From: Pelethousia sp034928145
GTDB taxonomy: Bacteria; Bacillota; Clostridia; Christensenellales; CAG-138
Reading direction: 5' to 3'
DNA length: 64,000 nucleotides
Assembly (NCBI GenBank): GCA_034928145.1
Contig: JAYFPE010000009.1
Location: 1 to 64,000 of the forward strand
Shown here: piece after piece, positions 32,020-40,938 of the stretch
Numbering within the stretch: the first letter of the stretch is position 1
Layout of the letters: each line of letters begins with the position of its first letter
Program-made: the position numbers and the translations under genes
The notes under the pieces: generated by a model
Database searches by the model: none
What the model was told of the DNA's origin: nothing
What the model saw: only the letters and a program-made list of their open reading frames with translations

Positions 32020-33273
32020 ATGCCGAGCCAGCCTCTTCCCTTTGATCTGGAGCAGGTCCGCGCCATTGCCTCGGACTACCCCACCCCCTTTTATCTTTAC
32101 GATGCGGCGGGCATCCGCAGCTGCGTGCGGGCCTTACAGGCGGCCTTTGCCTGGAACGAAGGCTTCCGCGAATATTTCGCGGTCAAGGCCACGCCCACGC
32201 CGGGCATCCTGGCCCTGCTGCGGGATCTAGGCTGTGGGGCGGATTGCGCCTCCATGACCGAGCTGATGCTCTGTGAGCGTTTAGGCATCACCGGCAAGGG
32301 CATCATGTTCAGCTCCAACGATACGCCGGCCGCCGAATTTGAATACGCCCGCAAGCTGGGGGCCATCATCAACCTGGATGATCTCACCCATGTGGATTTT
32401 CTGGCAAAGCACGGCGGCATCCCCGAAACGGTATGCTGCCGCTACAACCCCGGCCATTTCTCTTTGGATAAAAACGCCATCATGGGCAACCTGCACGATT
32501 CCAAATTCGGCATGCCCAAGGATCATCTGCTCGAGGCCCTTCGCCGCCTCAAGGCCCTGGGAGCCAAGGATTTCGGCCTGCATGCCATGCTAATCAGCTG
32601 CTCGCTGGAGGAAGCCTATTACCCCCTGCTGCTGGAAGAACTGCTAAAGCTGGCCCTGGAGGCCCGGGAAAAAGCCGGCGTGGAGATCAGCTTCCTCGAT
32701 CTTTCCGGCGGCATCGGCATCCCCTATCGGCCCGAACAGGCCCCCGTGGATATCGCCGCCATCGGCGAGAAAACGCGCGAAGTCTACGAGCGGCTGGCTC
32801 TGCCCAATGGCCTGCATCCCCGTCTTTATACGGAGCTGGGCCGCTATATCACCGGTCCCTATGGCTATCTGGTTTCCACCGTGTTGCATGAGAAGAATAC
32901 CCATAAGCAATACCTGGGATTGGATGCCTCCGCCTGCGACCTGATGCGGCCTGCCATCTATGGCGCCTACCACCACATCACCATATTGGGCAAGGAAGAT
33001 GCGCCCCCTATGCAGGTTTATGACGTGACCGGCTCCCTGTGTGAAAACAACGATAAGTTTGCCGTGGACAGGCACCTGCCCAGCGTTCAGGTCGGTGATA
33101 TCGCCGTGATCCATGACGCCGGGGCACACGGGCGCTCCATGGGCTATAATTATAATGGAAAGCTGCGCTGCGCCGAATTGCTGCTTAACGAGGATGGCAG
33201 CGTGCGCCTGCTGCGCCGCGCGGAAACGCCTGCGGACTATTTCTCCACGCTGGATTGCACAGGCTTGTTCTAA
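32020..33273 (+). CDS. lysA: Diaminopimelate decarboxylase family protein
   Basis: A 417-residue fold-type III PLP enzyme. The Schiff-base lysine is in EYFAVKATPTPGIL, with the conserved GADCASMTEL, a LDLSGGIGIPY glycine loop, LYTELGRYI and a VTGSLCENNDKFAVDR C-terminal active-site motif (the usual CESSD reads CENND). It should decarboxylate meso-diaminopimelate to lysine. The CENND variant and PGHFSLD segment belong to a recognised Clostridial subfamily, so a related amino-acid substrate cannot be excluded. It has its own promoter and terminator. Confidence 0.82.
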   Translation: MPSQPLPFDLEQVRAIASDYPTPFYLYDAAGIRSCVRALQAAFAWNEGFREYFAVKATPTPGILALLRDLGCGADCASMTELMLCERLGITGKGIMFSSNDTPAAEFEYARKLGAIINLDDLTHVDFLAKHGGIPETVCCRYNPGHFSLDKNAIMGNLHDSKFGMPKDHLLEALRRLKALGAKDFGLHAMLISCSLEEAYYPLLLEELLKLALEAREKAGVEISFLDLSGGIGIPYRPEQAPVDIAAIGEKTREVYERLALPNGLHPRLYTELGRYITGPYGYLVSTVLHEKNTHKQYLGLDASACDLMRPAIYGAYHHITILGKEDAPPMQVYDVTGSLCENNDKFAVDRHLPSVQVGDIAVIHDAGAHGRSMGYNYNGKLRCAELLLNEDGSVRLLRRAETPADYFSTLDCTGLF

Positions 33274-33310
33274 AAACCGACAGATTCGCTCTATTCTGTT
33301 CGTTATATTT

Positions 33311-33338
33311 AGCGCGGGCATACGCTGCCCGCGCTTTG
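33311..33338. terminator. Terminator-like hairpin after lysA
   Basis: AGCGCGGGCA (33311-33320) pairs with TGCCCGCGCT (33326-33335) around TACGC, followed by TTT. Confidence 0.65.
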
Positions 33339-33479
33339 CCTTTGCCGTGTCCGGGCACAGCGGGGCGGCATAAATACCCTGCCGCCATAATTATTAAATA
33401 TAGGAAGAACAACATCGAGAGGCTTTGCGGTATTGCTTTTATATAGGGAAAGAATTATATTTAAAGAGTTCCCGACAAA

Positions 33480-33857
33480 TCCCCTTGTATCCGATGTTTT
33501 TCAACAGCAGCCAGCAGGATAGACGCATTGCTAAAGGATTTTTCAGCCGCTTTCCTGGGGTTGCGAAGGATATTCTCCATGGGTTCTGCACGCGCAAACG
33601 CCACAGAGCGTGCTGGCGGTCGCGGAGCGCAAACGCCACAGAGCGCGCTGGCGGTCGCGGAGCGCATCCGCCGGGTTGTGGCGGCGGCACGTTTTGAGAG
33701 CGGTGCGCTCGTTATCGTCAGCATCGGCATCGACCGCTCCCGGCCCGGGGATACCACGGAAGATCTGCTAAACCGGGCGGATCATTGCATGTATCAAGCT
33801 AAGCAGAATGGGCGCAACCAAGTCGTCAAAGGCAGTATGATCGACTCCGCCGCATAA
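33480..33857 (+). pseudogene. Disrupted diguanylate cyclase (GGDEF) gene
   Basis: The last 65 codons encode the C-terminal half of a GGDEF domain: QSALAVAERIRRVV, ALVIVSIGI and LLNRADHCMYQAKQNGRNQV. The upstream part has no GGDEF motif in any frame. A 35-bp tandem duplication (33592-33626 and 33627-33661) shifts the reading frame. The protein cannot make cyclic di-GMP and the gene is most likely inactive. Confidence 0.75.
33592..33661 (+). repeat. 35-bp tandem duplication within the GGDEF remnant
   Basis: The unit beginning GCGCAAACGCCACAGAGCG occurs twice in direct succession with one mismatch. Because 35 is not a multiple of three, it is a frameshift. Confidence 0.9.
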
Positions 33858-33975
33858 ATGCGGGCGTGTTTCGTGCCTGGTCACGCCCTCCCCGCCTATT
33901 TAGGTCAAGCAATTATCATATATGCGCAGTTATCTGCTCTTACTAGAAGCACTTTCTGTTAAAATCAATCTGATA

Positions 33976-33983
33976 TTGTCGAA
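33976..33983 (+). promoter_or_regulatory. Spo0A box
   Basis: TTGTCGAA is an exact match to the 0A-box consensus. It lies 14 bases upstream of the -35 hexamer of the promoter serving the Spo0A-like gene. A weaker inverted CTGTCGAG-like site lies at 34034-34041. Confidence 0.6.
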
Positions 33984-33997
33984 AATAGAACCCCTCC

Positions 33998-34026
33998 TTG
34001 CCAAGATATGTTCCTGCCGTTATAAT
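33998..34026 (+). promoter_or_regulatory. Promoter of the Spo0A-domain gene
   Basis: TTGCCA (33998-34003), 17-base spacer, TATAAT (34021-34026). It leaves a leader of about 78 bases rich in A/T before the TTG start. Apart from this promoter and the 0A box, 33858-34110 shows nothing. Confidence 0.7.
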
Positions 34027-34110
34027 AGTATTAATGCTCGACAGCAGAAACTGTTCTTTTTTTACAGAGTTGTTTTTCTTTAATAATATTAATATAAGGG
34101 GGATCTTACA

Positions 34111-34482
34111 TTGTACAGCAAGGTTTTTCCCGCAGATATTCTGCGTGAGGTCGGCATGCTTCCCAAGTACAAAGGATATGCTTATCTGCTGTTTATGCTG
34201 GAGCAAACGGAAAACAGCCCTGAAATGATGTATGATCTTTCCCGCGGATTGTATCCGATGACCATGCGTCACTTCCTCATCACGCGCAACAACATGGAGC
34301 GCAACATCCGCTTCGCCATCAACCGCACCTGGCAGAATGGCAACCAAGCGGCCATGCGCCGCATCTTTGGCGCATATGATATGCAGGATGTGCCCAGTGT
34401 GACCGAGTTCATCACCATCCTCACCGAGTGTATGCTCTGCAAGCGCACCCGCAGCCGCAGGCGGGATAGCGACCGCGCCTAA
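34111..34482 (+). CDS. Stand-alone Spo0A C-terminal (effector) domain protein
   Basis: A 123-residue protein that aligns along its length with the DNA-binding half of Spo0A: ILREVGMLPKYKGYAYLLFM, SRGLYPMTMRHFLITRNNMERNIRFAI (recognition helix region), TWQNGNQAAMRRIFG and VPSVTEFITILTECM. The N-terminal phosphoreceiver domain (about 125 residues) is absent; the frame begins with TTG at 34111 behind AAGGGGG. A basic tail (RTRSRRRD) follows. It may act as a constitutively active or competing 0A-box binder. A perfect 0A box upstream of its own promoter suggests a feedback link to sporulation control. Confidence 0.8.
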   Translation: MYSKVFPADILREVGMLPKYKGYAYLLFMLEQTENSPEMMYDLSRGLYPMTMRHFLITRNNMERNIRFAINRTWQNGNQAAMRRIFGAYDMQDVPSVTEFITILTECMLCKRTRSRRRDSDRA

Positions 34483-34507
34483 GCTAGTTGCAAAAGGTTT
34501 TTTTTCC

Positions 34508-35734
34508 ATGTATCATAATGCTATGGAAAGAAACCTATGCAGGCGGGAGCGCCGCGCTTATTTATTGGCTATGCTGGCCCTGATGCTGCTCGTTTACGTG
34601 CTGCTGCATGATCTGCTAGGCGGTACATTTTGGGCGCATTCCCAATGGGACAGCTATACCCTGCAAGCCATGGCCTGGCGGCGGGGCGCCTTTGGCTTAG
34701 GGCAGGATTATCCCTGGCTGGAGCTGGCCGTTTATGGAGGAGATTGGTTCGTCTCCTTTCCGCCTCTGCCCTCACTCATCATGCTCCCTCTCACCTTCCT
34801 GTTTGGCGCGAACACGCCCAACAACCTTGTCGTCATGCTTTATGCCATGGCCACGGCGGCTCTGGCCTACGTTTGCCTTTACCGCGCCGGCTCCAAGCCG
34901 AAAAGCGCGGCTTTTCTCTCCCTTTTTTATGTAATGGGCTGCAATATGATGTGGATGAGCACTTCGGGGGGCGTGTGGTTCCAGGCCCAGGCCCTCAACA
35001 TGCTGCTGCTCACAGCCTGCCTCCTGGCCGCGATGGCGAAGCGCCGCGCCCCGGCCTATGCCCTCGCAGCCCTGGCCGTGGGCTGCCGCCCTTTTTCCGC
35101 CTGCGCCTTTTTGCCGCTGCTGGCTTATTTTTACGGATTAGACAGGGCTGCCGGCCACAGCCCCTTCCGATGCCTTGTGCGCCAGCTGCCCAGCCTGCTT
35201 CCGGCCGCGTTGATCGGCGGTGCTTATATGTGGTATAATTGGGCGCGTTTTGGCAATATCCTTGAATTCGGCCATAACTACCTGCCGGAATTCACAGATG
35301 CGGAGAAAGGCCAATTCCATCTTTTGTATCTGCCGCAAAACCTTAAAAACATCCTCCTGCGCCCCGTAACCATCGATATCCAGGGCCGCCTCTCCTTCCC
35401 TTATTTCGACGGCTTCCTGTTTTATATCGCCAACCCCCTCTATATCCCGCTGTTCATCCGGGCCGCGGGGGATATTCGAGCGCGGCGCATGGATGGCCTT
35501 AGGCGCTGCCTGCTCGCCGCCATCCTGCTGGAGCTGCTGCTGCTTTGCGCGCATAAGACCTTTGGCGGCTGGCAGTTTGGCGCGCGCTATACGGTGGACA
35601 TGCTGCCCATGGCCCTTGCCTACCTGCTGCTTCGCGGCCCCTGGGAGCCGCGGCCCTATGAAAAGGGCCTCGGCATTTTTGCCATCGCCTTCAACCTTTA
35701 CGGCGCGTTGGCCATGACCTTCCTGTACCAATAA
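34508..35734 (+). CDS. Polytopic membrane protein, GT-C glycosyltransferase-like
   Basis: A 408-residue protein with about ten hydrophobic helices. After the first helix a loop reads FWAHSQWDSYTLQAMAW and GQDYPWLELAVYGGDWFVSF, resembling the extracytoplasmic acidic catalytic loop of GT-C (PMT/ArnT-like) lipid-linked-sugar transferases. Further landmarks are CRPFSACAFLPLLAYF and a late FGGWQFGARYTVDMLP. It lies upstream of a cyclophilin and a GT2-type gene on the same strand. The sugar donor and acceptor cannot be read; a cell-envelope glycan role is inference. Confidence 0.65.
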   Translation: MYHNAMERNLCRRERRAYLLAMLALMLLVYVLLHDLLGGTFWAHSQWDSYTLQAMAWRRGAFGLGQDYPWLELAVYGGDWFVSFPPLPSLIMLPLTFLFGANTPNNLVVMLYAMATAALAYVCLYRAGSKPKSAAFLSLFYVMGCNMMWMSTSGGVWFQAQALNMLLLTACLLAAMAKRRAPAYALAALAVGCRPFSACAFLPLLAYFYGLDRAAGHSPFRCLVRQLPSLLPAALIGGAYMWYNWARFGNILEFGHNYLPEFTDAEKGQFHLLYLPQNLKNILLRPVTIDIQGRLSFPYFDGFLFYIANPLYIPLFIRAAGDIRARRMDGLRRCLLAAILLELLLLCAHKTFGGWQFGARYTVDMLPMALAYLLLRGPWEPRPYEKGLGIFAIAFNLYGALAMTFLYQ

Positions 35735-35770
35735 CCTAAACCATACACAAAACAAAGGAGTTTCTTACCC

Positions 35771-36274
35771 ATGATCGTGATCGAAATGGAAAACGGCGGC
35801 CTGATCAAGTTGGAGCTCGACGCTTCCGCCGCCCCCAACACTGTGAAAAACTTCAAATCCCTGGCGGCTAAGGGCTTTTACAACGGCCTTACCTTCCACC
35901 GGGTGATCCCCGGCTTTATGATCCAGGGCGGCTGCCCCGAGGGAAACGGCACGGGCGGCCCCGGCTACCATATCCCCGGCGAATTCTCGCAAAACGGCTT
36001 TGCCAACCCCCTCGGCCACAAGCGGGGCGTGATCTCCATGGCCCGCTCGCAAATGCCGGATTCCGCGGGCAGCCAGTTCTTCATCATGCACCAGGACGGG
36101 CCTTTTCTCGATGGGCAATACGCCGCCTTTGGCCGGGTAACCGAGGGCATGGAGGTGGTAGACGCCATCGCCGCCGTAAAAACCGGCTGGGGCGATAAGC
36201 CTAAGGAGCCCGTGCGAATTAAATCCATTGCTCTGGTGGATGAGGAAGCGGACGGGGAGCCGCAAAAGGCATAG
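35771..36274 (+). CDS. ppiB: Peptidyl-prolyl cis-trans isomerase, cyclophilin type
   Basis: A 167-residue single-domain cyclophilin. LTFHRVIPGFMIQGGCPEGNGTGGPGY contains the catalytic Arg and the substrate-binding residues, and GVISMARSQMPDSAGSQFFIM the conserved Gln/Phe segment. No signal peptide is seen, so it is cytosolic. It catalyses Xaa-Pro isomerisation during folding. AAAGGAG precedes the ATG. Confidence 0.93.
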   Translation: MIVIEMENGGLIKLELDASAAPNTVKNFKSLAAKGFYNGLTFHRVIPGFMIQGGCPEGNGTGGPGYHIPGEFSQNGFANPLGHKRGVISMARSQMPDSAGSQFFIMHQDGPFLDGQYAAFGRVTEGMEVVDAIAAVKTGWGDKPKEPVRIKSIALVDEEADGEPQKA

Positions 36275-36303
36275 TTTCGGACCGGCTACGCCATACTACG
36301 CCC

Positions 36304-37866
36304 ATGAAGCTGGGCATGGAACAACTACAAACGCTGATCGATGCGCTCTTGGCACAGCCCGAGGGCGCATCTTATCGCTCTATCCAGGAACCCTACGCCA
36401 AGTTCCTGGAATCCATCTCGCCCACGGCGGTGGAGCTGGCGGCCCAGCGCGCCCAGCCGCCCGCGCCGGCCCCACGCTTTACCCTGCGCCTGCTGGGCGC
36501 ATGGGCGCAGCCGGCCTGGGCGCGGACGTTGGCCTCCCTCTGTTCCCAATCCTACCCGTATTTTGATATTACCCTGCGTGCGGACGCGCCGCAGGGGGAT
36601 TACCTCCTCCACCTCTGGCCCGGGGATGTGCTCTCGCCCGACGCGCTTTATCGCTTCGCTAAGGCCGCCGGCGTGGGAGCCGATCTCATCTACTGCGACG
36701 AAGATATCCAAGGCCCGGGTGAAGCGCAAGATCGCGTGGAGCCTTTTTTCAAAAGCGCGGCCAACCGCCTCACCCAGCTCAGCTTCGACATGCTCTCCTG
36801 CGGCGTGGCCGTGGGGCGGAAATTGTACAGCCGGGCCGGCGCAATGGCCGGGGCGGACGCGGAAGATCGCTATGCCTATAACCTGCGCTGCCTCGCCGCC
36901 TGCAGCCGGGCGCAGCATATTCCCCGCCCGCTTTATACCCTGGCGCGGGATCGGCGGCCCGGCATGCCCAGCGGATTGGAGCCGCCCCTCGCCAAAGGGG
37001 AAACGGCCGCGGCCGGGCAATGGCGCGGGAGCCTGCGGGTGGAATGCCAGCCGAAAAGGCGGCCTTCCGTAGCCATTATCATTCCCAACCTAGACGGGCT
37101 GCCGGCCCTGCGGCGGCTGCTGGAAAGCGTCGAGGCGAAAACGCTGCATCCTTACAGCCGCATTCTCATCGCGGACCTGGGCAGCAAGGATGCGCAAACG
37201 CGCCGCTATTACGACCTGTTGGAGAAGCACCGCGCCGCGCGCATCCTCTACGGCCCGCAGCCCCTTTCCAAGCTGCTCAACCGGGCCGCACTGGAGGCCC
37301 GGGCGGAGGTTCTCGTCTTCCTTGGCCGGGATACGGAGATCCTCGCGCCCAATTGGCTGGAAAGCCTGCTGGGCCAGCTCTACAGGCCCGGCGTAGGCGC
37401 GGCCGGCGGCAAATTGGTAGATGGTTTGGGCAGGCTGCGGTTTTGCGGCGGCGCAGCCGGGCCGGATGGCCTGGTGCATAATTTATATGATGGCAGCGGG
37501 GATACCCTGGCCGGCCTGCGGCAAAACCGCTTTGCCAATAGCATCCGCGCGGTCTCTTTCCTTTCCCTATCCTGTATGGCGCTGCGTACCTCCGTATTTT
37601 GGCAGGCGGGCGGCTTTCACGAAGGATTGGAACGCTTCGGCTTGGATACGGCCCTCTGCCTGCGCCTTCGGGCGCTGGGCCTCTCCTTAGCCTATACGCC
37701 CTACGCCCTTTTGCGCTGCCACGCGCCCCTGCCCTCCCCGGCCGAGGCCCCCGCCTGGGATGCGCGGCGCTGCCGCGAGGCCGTTCTGGCCGCGCTCCCG
37801 CAGGGCGACCCGCACCTCAGCCCCCATTACGAACCGGCCGAGGGCCCGCCCATCTGCCGCGCATAG
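36304..37866 (+). CDS. Family 2-like glycosyltransferase
   Basis: A 520-residue protein. The first third contains PQGDYLLHLWPGDVLSPDAL and DLIYCDEDIQ, which recall the DEDxx donor-site region of large rhamnosyl-type GT2 enzymes. The second GT2-like domain begins at SVAIIIPNLDGLPALRRLLESV and includes LLNRAALEARAEVLVFLGRDTEIL and GGFHEGLERFGLDTALCLRL. Such enzymes transfer sugars from nucleotide donors onto cell-surface polysaccharides. The first domain appears shortened, so one of the two sites may be inactive. Confidence 0.75.
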   Translation: MKLGMEQLQTLIDALLAQPEGASYRSIQEPYAKFLESISPTAVELAAQRAQPPAPAPRFTLRLLGAWAQPAWARTLASLCSQSYPYFDITLRADAPQGDYLLHLWPGDVLSPDALYRFAKAAGVGADLIYCDEDIQGPGEAQDRVEPFFKSAANRLTQLSFDMLSCGVAVGRKLYSRAGAMAGADAEDRYAYNLRCLAACSRAQHIPRPLYTLARDRRPGMPSGLEPPLAKGETAAAGQWRGSLRVECQPKRRPSVAIIIPNLDGLPALRRLLESVEAKTLHPYSRILIADLGSKDAQTRRYYDLLEKHRAARILYGPQPLSKLLNRAALEARAEVLVFLGRDTEILAPNWLESLLGQLYRPGVGAAGGKLVDGLGRLRFCGGAAGPDGLVHNLYDGSGDTLAGLRQNRFANSIRAVSFLSLSCMALRTSVFWQAGGFHEGLERFGLDTALCLRLRALGLSLAYTPYALLRCHAPLPSPAEAPAWDARRCREAVLAALPQGDPHLSPHYEPAEGPPICRA

Positions 37867-37878
37867 CCGCTCTGTATA

Positions 37879-37904
37879 TAAAAAAGGCCTCCTGCCGGAA
37901 GCCT
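37879..37904. terminator. Terminator for the SpoIIE-type phosphatase gene (minus strand)
   Basis: AGGCCTCC-TGCC-GGAAGCCT with one wobble pair; the A-run at 37879-37885 gives the minus-strand T-tract. Confidence 0.7.
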
Positions 37905-37921
37905 CCCTGAGATTTATCCCC

Positions 37922-39097
37922 TTAAAAATAGCTCACGTTCACCCGCTTGCCCATATCCCTTAGCAATTTGCTCAGCCGCTCCGCGATCTGCATCTTCACG
38001 TTAAAGGTGATGGGCAGGCCTTCTTTTTGGTGGGCCTCGTTCACGGCCCGCCCCACATAGAAGTTAATATCCGTGGCGTCCTCAAAGAGCATGCGGGCGA
38101 TCCGGGAAGCGCCGTCCTTTTTGCAGCTCCAATCGAGATAGTGCTTGTTCTCCGCTACGTAATCCTCGGCATATTCCAGCACGCGGGACATGGTGATCAC
38201 GCCCTCGGTCACCAGATCCACCCCCTTGAGGGCCGCGGTGGGCGGGATAGCCGGATCTAGATAGAGCGGTAAGGAGGTATCCAGCGGCTGGCCCAGGAAC
38301 TGCGCGGCCAACTCGCCCGTGGTGCCTCCGCAAACGATGCGCTTGCCGGATTTGGCAAAATAGAGGGCGAGCATCTTTTCCGTATCCTCGCGCTTTTGCG
38401 GCGGACCGAAAAGCACGTTCACCACCTGCCGCCGCCTAATGCGCACCACGCAAGCGGAAGTATCGTCCCCCGGGCTGCCGCCGTAGAGCCGATCACACTC
38501 CCCCACCAGCATGGCGGCCCAGGTTTTAGCGGTGATCTGCCCGTTATACATGGTTTCCAAGAATTCGATCACAGCTCCCCGGTTCCAGGCTGTGTTGAGG
38601 GCCCGGCCCCGGCTGGCGTGAAGCACGCCGTCGCTCATGGAAACGAACACATCCCCCTCCCGCACAGCCAGGCGGGATTTATAGATGTTCTTGCCGTCTA
38701 TGGTCTCACAGACCTCGGGATACGCCACATGCCTGCCCTCCCGAAGGAGGATGGTATGGGGGTTGTCATATTGGATGAGCTCCGCCTCGCCCTTGCCCGT
38801 GATGCGCAGGATGGTAAAGGTGGAATAGGCCACCTGGCGCTCTGAGCAGATGGGCAGCGTGGCCGCGATGGTGGATACGCAATCCTCCAGCGTGAGGCCG
38901 CTGGCGATCATGGTGGAGATGATCTTGCTGGTGAGGGTGGAAAGGATGCTGGCCTTTACGCCGCTGCCCAGCCCATCCGCCAGCACGGCCACCACGGCGC
39001 CATCCGCCTGCTCCACCGTTTCCACATGATCCCCGCAGAGCTGCTCACCCTGCTTATTGAGGCTCACATAGCCGATATCCGTACAGAGCTCATGCAT
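37922..39097 (-). CDS. SpoIIE-family PP2C serine phosphatase
   Basis: A 391-residue protein. Residues 1-220 match the SpoIIE-type PP2C fold: GDHVETVEQ and AVLADGLGSGVKAS (metal-binding Asp), VFVSMSDGVLHAS and GSPGDDTSACVVRI (metal-binding Asp pair). The C-terminal 170 residues are not recognised. The gene overlaps the preceding sensory hydrogenase gene by eight bases, so the two are translationally coupled. By analogy with other hydrogenase/phosphatase pairs the phosphatase probably reads out H2 or redox state through Ser/Thr dephosphorylation of an unknown partner. Confidence 0.87.
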   Translation of the reverse strand: MHELCTDIGYVSLNKQGEQLCGDHVETVEQADGAVVAVLADGLGSGVKASILSTLTSKIISTMIASGLTLEDCVSTIAATLPICSERQVAYSTFTILRITGKGEAELIQYDNPHTILLREGRHVAYPEVCETIDGKNIYKSRLAVREGDVFVSMSDGVLHASRGRALNTAWNRGAVIEFLETMYNGQITAKTWAAMLVGECDRLYGGSPGDDTSACVVRIRRRQVVNVLFGPPQKREDTEKMLALYFAKSGKRIVCGGTTGELAAQFLGQPLDTSLPLYLDPAIPPTAALKGVDLVTEGVITMSRVLEYAEDYVAENKHYLDWSCKKDGASRIARMLFEDATDINFYVGRAVNEAHQKEGLPITFNVKMQIAERLSKLLRDMGKRVNVSYF

Positions 39098-40766
39098 GCT
39101 CCAAAGACTCCTTCAGCTTGGTCAGCGCCACCTTTGTTTCCGCCGTGCTCTCACCTAAAAGCGAGGCGATTTCCTGCACGGCCCGCATCTGCTTTTCGAT
39201 TACCTTGTCCGTAATCTCGATGGTGGTGCGGCTCAGCCGCTCCTTGGCCTCCTGCGCCCGGGTCTCCTCCGTCACGTCCCGCATGATACAGATAAGGATA
39301 TGGCTGCTCTTTTCATAGAGCACGGTCTGATCCACATATTTTTTATAATCAGCCAGGTACACGCCCTTCTTCATCACATGGAAGCCCTGGTTATAGGCTT
39401 GGATGAAGGGCATGGGATCTAAAATATGCACCACCTGATCGCCTAAAACATTGCGCGGGTTGGCAACGTTCATCAGCTTGCAGGCCGCGGCATTGATTTG
39501 CTGCACCTCCATCTCCTCGTTCACCACCAAAATGGCGTTAGGCGTGTTTTTGATGATGGTATCCGAAAAGGACTCCGCCTTGCCCAGCAGATACGGCAGG
39601 CACATGTTCATATCCGCCTTGCCCTGGAGCACGGCCACGGCCTTTTCCCGGCAAGTATCATAGCCGCAACTGCCGCAGTTGAGCTCATCCGCCGGGCCGC
39701 TCTTGCCAATCCTGGCCAGCACCTCGCGGATAGCAGTCTCGCCGGGCTTAAGGCTGCTGCGCTTTAAGCTGGGGTGCTCGCGCGCAATCTCTTCCGCAGC
39801 AGGCTGGGGAATGGCAAAATCCCGGGGCCGGGCATAGCGGGCTACGGCCTGGTAATCGCTCAAAAGCAGGCTATGGCGCTTATCCATGATAGGCCCCGCC
39901 ACGCAACTGCCAGCGCAGGCGGACATTTCGACAAAGGCGCGGCTTCCGCCGCCGCTCACCACATCCTCCAGCACGCGGATGCAGTTTTCTACCCCATCCA
40001 CGGCGGAGTAGGTGTAATCGGGATTGTTGCAATCCATGCATTTGAGGATGCCGCCGCAGGTGGGGAAGGTGCGCGCGCGGCCTTCGTCCCCCTGCGCCGC
40101 GCCCGCTTCCACCTCAACGCCTTTTTCGGCCAGCCAGGCGGATAGCTCCTCGTAGGTCAGCGCGCAATCCACCAGGCCGGGCAGGTCGTCCGCCTCGGCC
40201 TTTTTGGAAATGCAAGGCCCTATAAACACAGCTTTCGCCCCGGGATAGCGGCGCTTGATATCCGCGCAATGCGCCTGCATGGGGGATTGCACCTTGGCGA
40301 GATACGGCAGCGCGTCCGGATAATATTTGCGGATGAGCAGGTTCACCGTGGGGCAGCAGGAAGTGAGAATGATATCCTGCCCGCCCGCCTCTACCAGGCG
40401 GTCATATTCCCGTTTGACCAGCGTGGCGCCCAGGGCCGTCTCCTCCGCCCCGGCAAAGCCCAGCTTGCGGAGGGCCTTTTCCATGGTCTCGATGGTCGCG
40501 CCCTCGTAATTGGCTACAAAGCTGGGGGCCATGCTCACATACACCGGCGCCGCGCCCTGCACAAGCGCCTTGGCCAGCGGCAGGTCGTCCCGGATCTCCT
40601 TGGCGTTCTGCGGGCACACCACGAAGCAATGGCCGCAAAGGATGCAGTCCTCTTCCAAAATATTCGCCTGGTCATCCGCAAAGCGGATGGACTTGACCGG
40701 GCAATGGCGGATGCATTTATAACAATTCTTACAATTGGATCGCTTCAGTTTCAGATAGTCGCCCAT
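39090..40766 (-). CDS. Putative sensory [FeFe] hydrogenase with PAS domain (HsfB/HydS-like)
   Basis: A 558-residue multi-domain protein. Residues 1-60 hold two [4Fe-4S] ferredoxin motifs. The H-cluster domain follows with all four expected Cys ligands: TSCC(138)P, PC(185)ISKKAEAD, and C(284)AGSC(288); the proton-relay Cys137 is also present. A further [4Fe-4S] motif (C364, C367, C372, C389) precedes a PAS domain at about 400-510 and a helical tail. This order is typical of group C sensory hydrogenases rather than catalytic ones. It is encoded directly upstream of, and overlapping, the SpoIIE phosphatase. Confidence 0.87.
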   Translation of the reverse strand: MGDYLKLKRSNCKNCYKCIRHCPVKSIRFADDQANILEEDCILCGHCFVVCPQNAKEIRDDLPLAKALVQGAAPVYVSMAPSFVANYEGATIETMEKALRKLGFAGAEETALGATLVKREYDRLVEAGGQDIILTSCCPTVNLLIRKYYPDALPYLAKVQSPMQAHCADIKRRYPGAKAVFIGPCISKKAEADDLPGLVDCALTYEELSAWLAEKGVEVEAGAAQGDEGRARTFPTCGGILKCMDCNNPDYTYSAVDGVENCIRVLEDVVSGGGSRAFVEMSACAGSCVAGPIMDKRHSLLLSDYQAVARYARPRDFAIPQPAAEEIAREHPSLKRSSLKPGETAIREVLARIGKSGPADELNCGSCGYDTCREKAVAVLQGKADMNMCLPYLLGKAESFSDTIIKNTPNAILVVNEEMEVQQINAAACKLMNVANPRNVLGDQVVHILDPMPFIQAYNQGFHVMKKGVYLADYKKYVDQTVLYEKSSHILICIMRDVTEETRAQEAKERLSRTTIEITDKVIEKQMRAVQEIASLLGESTAETKVALTKLKESLEHA

Positions 40767-40938
40767 AGCCGCCGCTCCTTAAATCGCTCACGCGTTATCG
40801 ATAAATTTATTGTAAGCCCGCGCCGTGGATATGTCAAGGCGTGCGTATTTAGAGGCACGCAGCACCACTAGTTCAACTGGTGGTTTTGACTTGCCGGCAC
40901 CATAAAGATATAATTAAGAAAAAAAGGAGGGTAACGAC

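Noticed and set aside
33528..33857. A complete new 109-residue GGDEF-like protein
   Set aside because: The frame owes its start to the 35-bp duplication and lacks the catalytic half; it is better described as a pseudogene.
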